This document shows positions 1 to 12,990 of a stretch of DNA of 64,000 bases, in pieces. Position 1 is the stretch's first letter, and each line of letters opens with the position of its first letter. Location of the stretch: the NCBI RefSeq assembly GCF_963855985.1, contig NC_087096.1, positions 2,046,001 to 2,110,000 of the forward strand, in the 5' to 3' direction. The position numbers were made by a program, and so were the translations under genes. The DNA comes from Ostrinia nubilalis (taxonomy: Eukaryota; Arthropoda; Insecta; Lepidoptera; Crambidae). The notes below the pieces were generated by a model that had not been told where the DNA came from, did no database searches, and saw only the letters and a list, made by a program, of their open reading frames with translations.

Positions 1-804
1 TCATGAAGCTAAAGATAAAAATGGAGGGCAGAGTTGGAACAAAAACTTGAGTCAAATACCTACTTATATCTATCTCGCTCTCTGCGGCCCTACCTCTCTT
101 TTTAGTGTGAACTGTAGTATTGCTATCTTCTGATTTAAATCTCCTTGTAAATTCTTCGAAATAGCCAATTCACTAACCAAATCAGAAGTTAAACAAATAA
201 ATAATTAATATTTGAAACTAAGATTACCTAGTTAAATAAAAAATCACAAAATTGTCGGCCATTTAGGCTTAATGTGTTGGCGAATCAGGGAATTACAATC
301 CCAATTCCTGGGTAATCGGTACCATGTGGCAACATCGGCCCAATCCGGCCCATCATGGCGGTTGTTTACTATTTTGTTTATTAAGCAGTTAATTTCGTTT
401 GAGATTGTTTACAGGAAATAATCATTGTTTTATCACAAGAATTGGTGCAAAATTTTGTAGTGCGTAGTTGCGGTAGTACGTGGTGTCCTGGAAGTGACAT
501 AATATTCCACGCGTAAGTGTTTATTTCGTGATTTCCGACATTGGATCATTGTAAACATTTTTCACATTTTTTACAGTAATTTCTTCCTAAAACGTTTTAC
601 CAGTAATTACACTTATCATTTTTAATGATACCTATGTCAAGAAATAAAGATTTTACATTGGTTTCATTGAATTTGAGCAATTTTATATTTTTTGTTTATT
701 TAGAAAGAGCGAGTCTGCCCACAGAGAGCGAGATAGTGATACTTAGTTTGTGCTTCAAGTAGGTATTCGGAGTGTGGCCTCCATTTTTATCTGTAGCTTC
801 ATGA
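1..804. mobile_element. TIR element, ~800 bp (left end near or beyond window start)
   Basis: TCATGAAGCTAAAGATAAAA at the left is mirrored at 770-801, followed on both sides by AATGGAGGC, AATACCTACTT and TATCTCGCTCTCTG. The inverted ends are about 110 bp. The interior is AT-rich with no gene recognised. Confidence 0.85.
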
Positions 805-2161
805 CTGCAATATTGAGAAACAGTCAGTGTTGCCAGAAGGTTACTTTTGTAACCTTTTAGCTGATTTTTGAACTGCTTTGGTTTACTTTTAGGTTACACT
901 AATGAAAAGGTTACTTTTAGGTGATTTAGTTAGTAAAATATGATTTATCTGTGGTAATTAAATAGATTAATTAGATTTACGAATCTCTGATGGATGAGTG
1001 ATACCCGACCCGAGGTTTCCGCCAACTGGGACCGCAATCAACTAGGACCGCGGTCCCAATCGCCAGATCTGTAAAAATTAAATACTTTTCTGGGACCATT
1101 CATAAAGGACAATGACCAAAAATGTATGGAGTGTGGTCCAAATGTCAACCACCACCTATGTAGTAAAATAGTCTACTAAATACTGATTCATTATAACCAA
1201 ACCGCAATCAAAAATATGCTGTCAGTAAAAAGTTATGACTGAATGAAAAGTCATGTTTTTACCTTTTCATCTGAAAATTAATGTTCTTGATATCATTCTA
1301 TCCATCGCACATTTCGGATTAATCTATGCATATTATGTCATGTCGCTTAGTGTGCCGTGCATTGAACTAATATTACTACGTATAGAACAGACATCGCGAA
1401 CAAAATATGTACAGTGCGGGGTGCGGGGCGGGAATTTGACGGACAGCTGTCAGTCAAATCCATGACTATCAAGTTTCATAATTTATGGCGATAAAATCTG
1501 CACCAGAAAATGTCGTACTTCATTGATAGGATTGCACGAATAGTGACGTTCCTGCGGTCGCCTCATCATAGACATTGTGAATCGATTGTGAAAATAAACA
1601 AATCGGCTAAATTGTGTTAAATTTTCATGGTGCTCAATAGCAAAAAGGTTCAGCTACTTACATTATTTTCTTTTATTATATTGTGCGTTTCCTGTAATGT
1701 AATCTAAGCTCCCCTCCCTTAGACTAAAATTAGCCCTCCTAGACAAGTGACAAAACGTAGCAGTTGAAACATTCGAAATCACTTCGCTTTGCCGTTTTTT
1801 GGTGTTAGTTACTTCACTCTGTGATGCGATTTTAAAATTACAACTGGCGATTCCGAATTCACAACTGAGGGGACTGAGGCTAATCGTGTTACTTGTGCTA
1901 CAAGTGCGTATGGGCTTCATACTGATGCTTAAGCCATTAATTATTTTTCTGCCCGATTAAAATCTAATGTAATCGATAATCGCCTTGAGAATCGTTAACT
2001 GGTATTTTCTAATTCGATAAAAAAATTACCCATCTCTAGTTTAAAACTGTCATCCAACAGCGCACGAAATATTATGAGTTATAGATAATGATACCATTAC
2101 AGAGGCGACACTTCGTTTACGTTTAGTTTCTGCCTATTGAATTGGATACTGTAAGGAAACA

Positions 2162-2295
2162 TCGTCATCATCATTTTAGCTACTGGACGTCCACTACTGA
2201 ACAAAGGCCTCCTCTAATGATTTCCACATCGCCCAGTTGATAGTGGCCTGCACCCAGCGTCTTCCTGCTATCTTCAGTCAGTCCATCTTGAGATT
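2162..2295 (-). mobile_element. RTE 3' end, decayed
   Basis: ATCATCATTTTAGC, GGACGTCCACTACTGAACA and AAGGCCTCCTCTAATGATTT show an older copy of the same RTE terminus. No duplication seen. Confidence 0.75.
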
Positions 2296-2362
2296 TTAGA
2301 AAAATTCCCACTCGTCACGGTAGGAACGAAGCTAGGGATGACCCACGCCTTCACTCCAGAAC

Positions 2363-2403
2363 CAATAAAATAACTGAAAGTCAGAAACTTTCAGTTATTT
2401 TAT
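2363..2403. repeat. Perfect short hairpin
   Basis: AATAAAATAACTGAAAGT and its reverse complement enclose CAGAA. Confidence 0.9.
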
Positions 2404-3628
2404 TGTCTCTATTGTTAACTATCTCAGTGGTTGAGTAGGTACACGTATAATAGCTGTGAGGTAGAAGTTACGGGACTATTCCCACCTCTCCTTTTCACCG
2501 CTGCATCTCCTGTGTAGCTAGCACCTAGACTAGTTGATTTAAAGCCAAGGTACCTATATCAGTTTTTAGGTAATGACTTAGTGCATCTAAAAATGTAAAA
2601 CTTTCTAGTTTTTTGTAACATTGAAAAATCTAAAAAGAAGCATCATTTTTTTACGTTCAAGTGTTTCTAAGAAATTTAAATGGAAGCTTTTAATGACAAC
2701 GTATTGCTTACTTTTTCAGCTGTCGAACGAATCACTTTTATACTCATAGGTCCTGTACATCGGTAGATTTGGTAAATTAATGAATCCATCCGGACTCACA
2801 AACTAAAAAAATTAAAATAATTAATTTTTTAATACTGGATTTGTCGATTAAATTGATCATATTTACTGCGCCCTAACGGGTCGGACACTGGTGACCAGAC
2901 ACACTGTACAATTATTATAATTTTAGCCTATCTCGTGAGCTAGGTGTCAATAATTAGGGTGATTTACTAACTAACCAGTCGCATACGAACAACAGCAGTG
3001 AGATTCAAACAAGTTTGATCCATGATGCCGCACGACTATTGTGTGAGCCCACCCGTAACCCAAGCTTATTTAGCTTAACACAAGGGATTGGACGGGACTA
3101 TTAGTAATTTGTGCAATACAAAGTGCTTATAATCTTTAAAAAAATCTTTTTATTGCTGTATTTAACCTTCCTTTCGTATACTAATTTATGCGTCAGTGTC
3201 AAGTCTGCGATTTTTATTCTTTGAAATTTTCGTAAAATGGCTGCCGCCGCGGTGACGCCTTGTAATTAACAAATTAAAATTAAATTAGTGTTTTAAAGTG
3301 CATAAATGTACAACTTAATGGTAAAAAGTCATTCCTTGATTTTTACTTAATATGTATCTGGAGTTATTTGAACAGTATTTTCGTCTATATGATGGCATAT
3401 TTCAAAAAACAAAACTGCACTCAAGCGTGTTGTCACAGCAACCGCTTAGCACATACTAATTGAATTTCGGTCCCTGGACCTATTTGCGTGCCAGAAACAG
3501 TCTACTTGACATGTCTTCTCTAGGTGCCGTGTTAGATTCTCGCTAAAAGAAAAAAAAAACTCAGAAGAAAGACAACAATATTGGAATTATGGTCGGGTGG
3601 TCGCTGCTCCGCCCCTATTGGTTGTAGG

Positions 3629-4214
3629 CAATGATATTATAGAACTATAGATATGTTACGTTCATAGAAATTACGATTTGAATCCGTGCCGAGCTATTCC
3701 AAATTGCACACATTGACAAATGTAACTGATAAGCGAAACAAAAGATACGAAATAGCACGCAAATGAAAGAGATAGCTATAGTTTTAACGATTCTGCACTA
3801 ACTAATCTATGTCCGCAGCGCACGCATCCTTATCGCTCTAACGTCAAAACAAGATCGCTTTCTCTTTCTTAACTTGAACATGGCGCATGGCGTCTTGATT
3901 GTTTGCATAAATAATTGAAAATATAAATACTAAATAATTTTGTATAATCACAATACATGTGGTAAGAGATCCCTTGTATTTTGTTTACTTTAGAGTCATA
4001 ATTGGTACACTTTCGAAACACACACGATGGCATTTTTTATTTATTTTGGTAAGAACACAGGAACTTACGGTGTGGTACGCACGCGATTGCGCACGACGCA
4101 GGCCACACGAAGACTAAACACAAGACGTCCCAATTGGGACGTATTTGAGTATTCACAGCGCGAGCGCTTATAACATATCTGCTTTTGTTTTTATATAATA
4201 TCATTGGTTGTAGG
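3629..4214. mobile_element. ~575-bp insertion with 12-bp target duplication
   Basis: ATTGGTTGTAGG stands at 3617-3628 and 4203-4214, once in the 19-kb copy (with one substitution). Near the ends are GATATTATA and TATAATATC. No coding sequence recognised. Confidence 0.65.
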
Positions 4215-4610
4215 GTGATGTTATTATAACCTAAAACCATCCTTGATAAATGGGCTATCCATAACAAAAAGAATTTTTCAAATCGGACCAGTAGTTCCTG
4301 AGATTAGCGCGTAAACTACTACAATTTTTCATACAGTCATAACTTTTTACTGACAGTTTATTTATTTTTCGTCCCATACTGAAAGTTAATCTCTATTTAA
4401 TGGACCATAAGCCAATATAGGTCTCATTAGTGGTGGACATTTGGACCACTTTTGGTCATTGTCCTTTTAGTACGATACCGATTTTGGCTTGAATAATATA
4501 TTTTTTTAAGTTATCTATGAGTGAACCTAGTCGCTGGAAGAAAAATATTTAATTTTTATCGATCCAGCGACTGGGACCACTGTCCCAGTTAATTGCGGTC
4601 CCAGTAGCCG

Positions 4611-4791
4611 GAATCTACGGCCCGATCGTGAACGTCTTCGCTTTCGCTTCGCGAAGCCCACACTCGGCCTCGTCGGCACGCGCACCGACGATCGCCAAAC
4701 GGCTAGAGTACCTTCTGTACTCGCCACTCTGCCCGGTGAAGCTGGAAAAGCTCCTCCAGCTACCAGCGCGCGTCCCTTCAAAAAAAAAAAA
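4611..4791 (+). mobile_element. Jockey-like 3' end, 5'-truncated, with short target duplication
   Basis: The GC-rich 180 bp up to GCGCGTCCCTTC plus A12 matches the 3' end of the element at 54059-56684. GCCGGAA precedes (about 4602-4611) and follows (4792-4799) it. Confidence 0.88.
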
Positions 4792-4850
4792 AGCCGGAAA
4801 CCTCCCCGACCCGACCGTGGATCACCAGTATTCTACTACACAGTAAAGTA

Positions 4851-5068
4851 TAGGGTAAGGTGGGGCACAATGTTACACGGGGTACAATGTTACAATGCAT
4901 ATTTCTCCGTCCCTTTCTATTAGTTGTATGATGTTCAGCGGCTCAGTTCAGCAGCTCTTATGAGCTTGACAAACGTGTATACCAACATCATACAACTAAT
5001 AGAAAGGGACGGATAAATATGTATTGTAACATTGTACCCCGTGTAACATTGTGCCCCACCTTACCCTA
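4851..5068. repeat. Palindromic MITE, 218 bp
   Basis: TAGGGTAAGGTGGGGCACAA at the left is mirrored at the right; arms of about 85 bp include GTTACACGGGGTACAATG and CATACAACTAATAGAAAGG. TA-type ends. Confidence 0.95.
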
Positions 5069-5689
5069 CCTAGGTTATTAAAAGTTGATCGATCTGTGAT
5101 AAATAATTTACCTGATTAATTAGTTTTATGAAGTAGGAATTTTATTTCATTAGTGATACCCGACAAGAACGTAGATCATCGGATTTCTAGTAAAGTGTAT
5201 CTACCTTAATTATTAAAAATGTTAATTGATCTGTGATAATAATCAAGCTGAATAAAAACGTTTTTGATTGTTATTTTAGTATTTCATTCTAGCTATTATA
5301 TTTCCAAGAATAACCTGGTTTTGCCATGTCTGAATACAGTTTTTTTTTCGGTTTCGGTAAAACCGGTTTTGTGACCCCCTAAATCCCACCCTTACGTTCA
5401 TATAAAAAGAATGTGCGTAATCTATACGTACATAAGGCACCTAAAATAATAGAGAGGAAAGAATTGATTGTATTGAACAATGAACCGTCTCAGCTATAAA
5501 AGACCCACTAAACTGAACTGTCCCACCAAACACATTGATAGGGGGCGCCACCATTGTTCACCTGTACAAGGTTTCCCAAAAAGTACTGTCAAGCCGAAGC
5601 CCAGAGGTAGAGTATCACTAGGGCTACCCGAATACTCGATTTTTTCAAGTTATTTATAATTTTCAGATGATATGATAATGATGAAAATC

Positions 5690-5848
5690 TTTATCATATT
5701 TCAAAAACTGGGATAAAATCTATCCTACGTCCTTTCCCGGGACTCAACCATCTCTATGCCAAATTTCATCAAAATCGGTTCAGTGGTTTAGGCGTGAAAG
5801 CAAGACAAAGTTACTTTCACATTTATAATATTAGTATAAATGCAATGT
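5690..5848 (-). mobile_element. Partial Helitron end
   Basis: The minus strand carries TACTAATATTATAAATGTGA, GTCTTGCTTTCACGCCTAAA and AAATTTGGCATAGAGATGG, matching the 5' part of the copy at 51894-52120. The CTAG end is missing. Confidence 0.65.
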
Positions 5849-6239
5849 TTTTGCCTCGATTAAATAAAACATTGTGATCAAAATAAAAACTTATTATCAA
5901 AATATTTTATAGGTTATTAGGTACTCAATACAGAAATCAGCCGGCTCCTAGTCTAAAATTCTTATAATCGAAATTAAATGATTTAAACTACAAATAAAAA
6001 TGATTCAAACAGTACTAGTTTTTAGGTTCAAATTCGACTGCTCTAGTGGACGCACGGAACGGCAACGTCGCAGTCGACCCATATTATTTAAATTATTTGG
6101 CGGGAAAATAGTTTTTGGCTTTTAATTCTGAAACTAAGAGGCCTAGAGATTTGAAATTATGTCTCGTGTGTACTTTAATTATAACGAATTATTTGATCTT
6201 TAAAACGCAACTCTAACTTATACGGTTTTAATAATCCAC

Positions 6240-6610
6240 CGTGTGTTACGTGTCACCAGCTTACACATACGTATCGGTTCGTAGTTCGAAAACGATTCGA
6301 AATAAAGCTTTGAAAGAATTGAAGTCGGGTTTTTTTATTCGACTTTAATTTATGAGATATAAAACATTGATGTAGCTTAAATATTTACGAAGATACAGAT
6401 GTGTAAGCTGGAGACACGGTACTCCAGCTCGCACATAGTTTTTTGATCGTGGTTTTAACAGTATTTGAGCTAAAGTCTTGAAAAGTGGAAAGCCTACTAT
6501 TTGGATTCGACTGTAATTTTTGAGGTATAATACATTATCGTAGCATAAATATTTACGAAGATACAGATGTGTCAGCTGGAGACACGTGTCCCCAGCTTAC
6601 ACATAGAAAA
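6240..6610. repeat. Diverged repeats around GTGTAAGCTGGAGACAC
   Basis: The motif, in both orientations, occurs at 6245-6270, 6398-6430 and 6565-6606. Two units of about 165 bp share TATTTACGAAGATACAGATG. The third site alone forms a hairpin. Confidence 0.75.
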
Positions 6611-7039
6611 CAACTCATAGTTATGAAGTTCTAATGGCTCTAATTGAATGACTGAGAGGTTTGATGACTCTAATTAGGCTTTTATTGATGGTATACTTGG
6701 AATTGCTCTAGGGCCAATGAGGAAGTTGGAGACATTCAGGTTATTTTCTGACTCATAAAAACATTTCCAAATGAATGTTCTAAAAATATAATCAACGTCT
6801 TTGCTTGTTGACACAGAAAAATTAATAAGTATGAGAAACAATAATATTTTTATATTGACAAAGCTTTAAATATAAATAAATGTTTATATCACCTTTCGGA
6901 AAATTTTATATGAATGTTGTTTATTAAAGTTCGGTATTCAAAGTTACTCATTTATGTATCACACCTAATTTGCAATACTTCTTAACACTTTACATCGATT
7001 TATTTACTTCTAAACATTCAATTTTTTTACGCATAACAA

Positions 7040-7208
7040 GGCAGTTATTTGACCACAATCGCACCTGATGTTAAGTGGGATGCAGTCTAGGATGGTACAT
7101 ATCTGCCCTGTAAGTGCCTATTCACTCTCGCCTTGAAAGTGCCCGGATTATAGTCTTCGGGAAAGACAGCAGCAGGCAGCGAATTCCAGTCCCTAGCTGT
7201 TGGCATTT
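7040..7208 (-). pseudogene. C-terminal fragment of a non-LTR retrotransposon ORF
   Basis: The minus strand encodes [20 protein letters not shown] and [15 protein letters not shown] then a stop. The [13 protein letters not shown] motif marks the end of many insect non-LTR RT proteins. No RT domain remains. Confidence 0.75.
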
Positions 7209-10200
7209 AGCTGACAATAATTTATTTGAACAAGAAACAACTATTTATTGACTATTCCAACCCTTATTACTTTTTCATCCATTCCCAAACTAACTCCGAT
7301 CTCAGCCTCTCGCATCCCATTACCGAATCCCTACAATAATAGACTCCATTAGTCGCCAATTAAAATTGTACTGGCCATTTTGTCCCGCAACAAATCGGTA
7401 AGTCCATTAAGCGGCATACATACTTTATGAAAGGCTGCACTTATTCGGCAGTAGGTACAAACCGTACAAAGCGCTCCGCAGTGCCTTTTGGCGACTGTCG
7501 TTAAATAGGGATGGGTGGGTGTCGATATAATTATAGAAAGTTGTCGATGAATTCGCAAAGTAGCGGTTAATCGAATCTCATAAAAGTTTAAAGTCTTACA
7601 TTATCTCATCGTCACATCAGGACATTTTCATGACACTGCAAGAGCTTACATTCCCAAAGCCGGTCTAATGGATTGAGGAGGACTGACGTTTGCTTATTTT
7701 GTCCCTTTTACGGCATCTACGTAAAGAATCATCCGATTTTACTCTGCTGGAACCACACAGCATGTCTGTATAAATTACTTAATTTCTTCGATTATGTTAC
7801 TATCTTAAAAATATGTGATCCATAGATATGAATGTATATTTTATGGTAATCTTCATGTCGACATTGTATCTTGTTCCATCACACTAAGCAACCGGCCCCA
7901 TAGCAACTTGGAGCCTACCGCTATGGCTAGACGTTGCGTATGTCGTAAGGCTATTACATAGGCACTATCGCAATAGTAAACTTATCCGTAGACCATTTTG
8001 TCATCGGACTGAAAAATGTGTCACACAGAAACAGCAATAAAAACCAGTGATGGCATTTTTTGTAAGACTTAATAACTTTATAACCAGTTTTTTATTGCTC
8101 ACAACGTGTAATTATTTTGATAAACATTGTGTCGATTTTGAATTGATGTTAACTACTTGTAGGTTCGTCAAGTTACAAAACGTTAAAACAGGTTTCAAAA
8201 ATATTACATACCTACATATTGATTTTTTTAAGTACCTAACATACACAAATATTTATTTAATGATGTGAATAAAAAAGGGCTTAGGTATTTTCCGAAACTG
8301 TATTGTGGTTAATTAATAAATTGTAAAACTCATTTTCAAAAAATCGTAACATTAAAAACCTAGATCAATGAATATGCCACTCACAGCGCTATTAAAAACT
8401 ATTAATTTCAAATAATACATTGACCGCACGCATTCCTTACTAAAACGTTAAAAAACAATAACTGTTATGCAATAACGTTTGACATTAACTTTTATCTCAC
8501 TACCATTTAACCTTGAGATTTCGGTCATTTAAAAAAACCAGTCACGGAATTGGTACCTTAACTAATAGATTCCTCATAACATTTTTCTAATGTTCATGTT
8601 GTGTGAAATGGTTACTAAACATTTGAATATTAATTTTTGTGTTAAGGCAATGTTTCTCACAGCTGTATCAGGTATCAGTGTCTGGAGTTTACACAACTAT
8701 GATGTAGGCCGTTTAGAAGATTTTCTAGGCTTTTATAAATGTTTTGAGGACATTTTGTAATGGTTACACCTTTGTCCCAAATGTTAATTTTAAAGTAAAT
8801 GTCAATAATACTTTTTTGACTTAGGTACGTACTTAATTAGATGTTAGGATCACAATTCTTATTAGCAATTCTTATTATCAGTGGCGCTTAAAATATCGAT
8901 GCTTCAAAAATTCAGTCACGACCACATCACTATTACACGACGATTTCTGGATGCATCGCTCGACAAAAAAGGCGGATGCTCATTGGAAATTTATCTGCCC
9001 TAGTGTATACCGGGCCAAAAATAGGAGTATAACAAACCTCTATTTGCAACCTTAGACCTGCGGTCTAGAGTTCAAAATGGAGTTGGCTAATTGACAGATG
9101 GCCTATTTTGTGCAACTGCTGTTTTTGCACTTAGACTGCATTCGGCAAAACTAATGAAATTTGAACGACCTGCACCACACTATGCCTTTTTCGCCCCACC
9201 TCGTTAGCGAAGAGATTTCGGCTACGTAGCCTTTTAAATTACAAATTACATTTCCTCTTGGAAATATATTATCTTCGCTTTGCCAATTGGATTTTTCGTA
9301 GTCAGCACAAAATGGGTGAATTGCTTAACGAATGCGAACGTTTCGTATTTACATTTTTACAAGAGAACTGTTTTGTGCTTAATTTTGTTTGACATCTTGT
9401 TACTTGATTATGAAATAGTTTGTACGTTTTTAGTATTGTTGGATGATTTTTGACCTGTAAAGTCTTTTGCTTGGGAAGATTTAAATATTTTCTTAAACTT
9501 AATTAAAAGATTTATAGTACAGATGACGGCACATACGAGAAAACTAAACACTGTGGAATCTTATGAAGCAAAAGATAGCCTAAGCTTTAAAATGAAGCAA
9601 AAGATAGCCTAAGCTTCATAGCGATAAGACCTCCTAAATTGTACTGCCCTTAAGTATCTCTTGCTTTCTTGTTTTGTGTGTGATGTACAATAAAGTGTCT
9701 TTCTTCAAAAGCGCAATTTTGAAACAAAATATTTATGTATCGTGATGTGCTGTCGTATGTACGCTATGTTTTCGATATTGATGTGTATTTCTTAAATGAA
9801 TCTAAAAATTGGATTTACTTCTACTAACCATTGCAACCTTACCAAAGTGACCTTACACCTATAACCTAAAGCAATTTTTAATACAAGGTAATTACAAAAT
9901 AAGCTTTTTCAAAATGAACATAATGGTAACTAATAATATTAAACTCTGACAATATAACTTAAAGTGTCAAGTAATGAAGACAGACGATAAACTGCATGCG
10001 AGCATAGAAAGCAAGGTCCGTAAATTGCTATAGCCTTTGCTATAATATCAACCAGTTTTTGTAGCAATTAACGTTACAAAATCGAGTAAAATGAGAAAAT
10101 AACTCGATATTAAAATAACAGTTTTTTTGTAAAGTAAAAGTTCAATAAGTGATCAAAAATACAGATTTTGTAATATACCTACCTACAGTTACAAGTTATT

Positions 10201-12340
10201 TTTGTGATAATTGCATTTGAATAAATTAGGTAAAAAACGAAATATTAATTGGGGTAGGTATTTTATACAGCCAAAACGTAGTGACTTTTCGAAAAACTAA
10301 GTATGTTACTTGATTGATAAGTATTTTTAATATTCCTGTATAATAGCAAAGACGTATGATAATAATATGATAGAAAAAAATAGTGGGTATTAACAATAAA
10401 TTCTTTATCTAATTTCAAACAACATCTAAAATGATGATTGTTCTCTATTTGCAACGTCTAATTAGTAATTTGAATGACAAAACAAAATAATACCACGAGA
10501 CGATAACAACGTCATGTAGTTGTAGGTACAAAACAAAAAAAAACCTAAATGTGAGAGTCGTAACGGCAAAAATATAAAAGAAGTTATTTTATTCAAGTTG
10601 CTGTGTAAATATAAAATCCAATTTCTCGACGAAATAGGAGAGGATTACGTCAAATGTATTTTTACAAGTGCTAGGGTCTGTCTACACAAATCGGAATACG
10701 GGTGACCTTATTGTCCAGTCGGGCATAGAGTAGCTTAATACAGAGGTTACAATGTTAAAATCATCATAAATGTCAAAAATGATCCAAGAAGATTGTTTAA
10801 TGGAACCAAAGGATGATGGGCACTTTTCTATGGAATCTGGGCGTAAAACCAACAGAAATGTAACTACTATTATTTGTTAGGACTTGATATCAGAAATATA
10901 TTTTCAAAAAAATAACTACCAAAAACTCCCGGGTTTGCTTGGAAATTGACATAATGTGTAATAGTAATAGGTGCTTTATTGCGTAAACAAAAAATATTAA
11001 TAATTAATATACTTATCTACTTACATTTTAAATACATTAAGTTATTTATCCATTATTATGTCCAACAGTTCAGGAGTGGGGCCAACAAATGGTATATTTA
11101 AACCATGTTCTACATTATAAGCGTAGGACCATACCTAGGTACTATCGGGGACTCGGACGCCTTGACACCTTAAGGGCCTAAATTGTTTGCACACACACGC
11201 TCGATTAAGCTACGCCCCCGTTCATTCATGTTTCGGGTCTAAGCAGCGTCGGCGCACCACTGTAGATGTTTGCCCTAGCAAACCAAGCTCTATGTAAAGC
11301 GTTTAGGATTGAGTATTGCTTAGCTTTACCCGCATCCGTAGCGCTCGTTTGGCAACGTCGCATTTTAGTAAATTTGAAACCCAATAAAGAATCGCTACAA
11401 AATATTATATGGGGCTTCGTGTAAAAATTGAACTAGCGATTGCCCGCTCGGATCACAAAATTGCTATCGCACATTCCGAGGTAACTGTGCAATTTCCTGA
11501 GAAAAAAGTAGCCCTTTCTATAATTATTGTTGATATTAAGATTGTAAATCTCGTGATATTAGTTTAGCTAGTTAAGGCGAGAAATGCAAAATCATACAGT
11601 CACTTTCGAATTTTACTTGTTTAATAGGTATTTAATTTATTCGGAACTTATAATTTATAAACTATATGTTATTGAATTAATTAGGAAATAGTTAAGGAAT
11701 ATTTCTGGCTTAAAAACAATTATTGTAAGATCTGGCTACATAATAACTTTCTTAAATCCTTGAATGTAAATAAAAACCTATAATAGGTTTCTATTTATTT
11801 TTAATACATTAGCAACTTTTGTTTTCCGTTTAAAAGAAACACTTATCTACGTTATTAAAATTTAATACAAATATTGTAACTAGGTAGCAATGATCCAGGT
11901 AATTGGTTATTATAAATATTATAATATTAAGTTAGTTTTATTTCAAATTAATTTTTTTATTGCACATTAAGTGTCTTTACACAAGGTTTTAAATCAATAA
12001 AAATTAAACTTCAAACTAAATAATACTTAAACAGTTAACAATGTATAGATAGATAAGTTTGTAATTAAATATAAGAATTAAGAATTATTTTGAGAGGCCA
12101 TGATTCAGTAATCGCGCGGAGGTCAATAAAAAGGCAATCAAACAGTCCAATTACTAGCACGGGTCAACACAAAACAAAATCAATCGGTTGGGGATCACAA
12201 AACTTCACAAAAAACAAAGGAGAGAATATGTCGACAGTTCGCCAAAGCAAAAAGCAGACAGACCTCGTATAAAAATACAGTATTAAAAAAATACATATTA
12301 TCTATTTGTTTGTAACCAAATTCTATTATTAAAATTCTAA

Positions 12341-12459
12341 AGCTGAGTTGCACCATCTTACTTTAACTTTGACAAACGTCAAAAATCTGTTAAACTCCAT
12401 ACAAAAAGCACCGGTTACTGTTATAGCTACGGTCAAAGTTAGGTGGTGCAACTCAGCCT
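12341..12459. repeat. Palindromic MITE (GGCTGAGTTGCACCA family) copy 1
   Basis: Ends AGCTGAGTTGCACCA and TGGTGCAACTCAGCCT; the middle has GACAAACGTCAAAAATCTGT and ACCGGTTA. Confidence 0.95.
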
Positions 12460-12770
12460 AAAACTAAGAAAGATTGAAGAAAAAGAAACATTTCGTTTTA
12501 AACCTTAACCGTATGACAATAAAGTGCACAATGGTATTTCGTATTGCAACCTAAGCCCTGATTGTCTCTTATTGGTCGTAGTAAAAATATAGTAAAATGC
12601 GTAACCAATTAGAGACGGGGTGAGCACGTGACCGGAGCGATGCGCTGACGCTAAAATTTCTACAAAGTGGTCAGGCGGAAGAGTCCCCGATAGTACCATT
12701 TAGAGAAAGGACATGAACACAGTCATGTTTCAAGGGGATTTCTACCAATTAAGTTGTAGTGTTGTCGCAT

Positions 12771-12990
12771 AATCGATATTGCCAAATATCGATGTATCGA
12801 TTAACAATTTGATTAATCGATTTTATTGATTACCATCATTACTATCATTTGATTGTTAATTCAATTCCTTATTTTCAGCAATATAATCGATTATTGCAAT
12901 CGATTAATCGATTATGATTTATTCGGTATACATACTTACTAAATCGATAGAATCGATAGTAAGATATGATACAATACTCTCAATATGATC
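12771..12990. repeat. Cluster of ATCGAT sites
   Basis: About ten ATCGAT palindromes in 220 bp of AT-rich DNA, including AATATCGATG, TAATCGATTATTG and AAATCGATAGAATCGATAG. Could be a decayed simple repeat or binding sites of a DREF/BEAF-type factor; no gene start is visible nearby. Confidence 0.6.

Larger units (their letters stand above)
1360..3531. mobile_element. 2.16-kb insertion with 8-bp target duplication
   Basis: GTGCCGTG stands at 1352-1359 and again at 3524-3531, while the 19-kb copy has it once. 8 bp is typical of hAT elements, but I see no convincing terminal inverted repeat (left CATTGAACTAA, right TCTTCTCTAG). It contains the decayed RTE end at 2162 and a perfect hairpin at 2365-2401. 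An 85-codon minus-strand open stretch at 1663-1920 has no recognisable motif. Confidence 0.65.
1105..4475 (-). mobile_element. ~640-bp TIR fold-back element, split by two insertions
   Basis: Pieces at 1105-1359, 3524-3628 and 4203-4475 together match, in reverse, the uninterrupted copy at 19011-19626. Ends are AAAGGACAATGACCAAAA and its reverse complement, followed by GGTCCAAATGTC and CTTTTTACTGACAG. Confidence 0.9.
1012..4804. mobile_element. Outer TIR element of a nested stack
   Basis: Left end GAGGTTTCCGCCAACTGGGA, then CCGCAATCAACTAGGACCG and AAAATTAAATA; the right end is the reverse complement, split by a jockey 3' fragment (4611-4791) between GCCGGAA and its copy. Inside sit a fold-back element in three pieces and two insertions. 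No gene. Confidence 0.7.
5069..12340. other. Mostly unique AT-rich stretch
   Basis: Apart from the Helitron piece (5690), the 6240-6610 repeats, the non-LTR fragment (7040) and a 30-bp direct duplication at 9562-9616, I see no gene. Open stretches here are short, AT-rich and without motifs. A diverged inverted pair around GGATGATGGGCA lies at about 10810-10860 and 13170-13215. Confidence 0.6.

Noticed and set aside
1663..1920. 85-codon minus-strand open stretch within the 2.16-kb insertion
   Set aside because: No recognisable motif, no splice context and low-complexity composition; not called as a gene.
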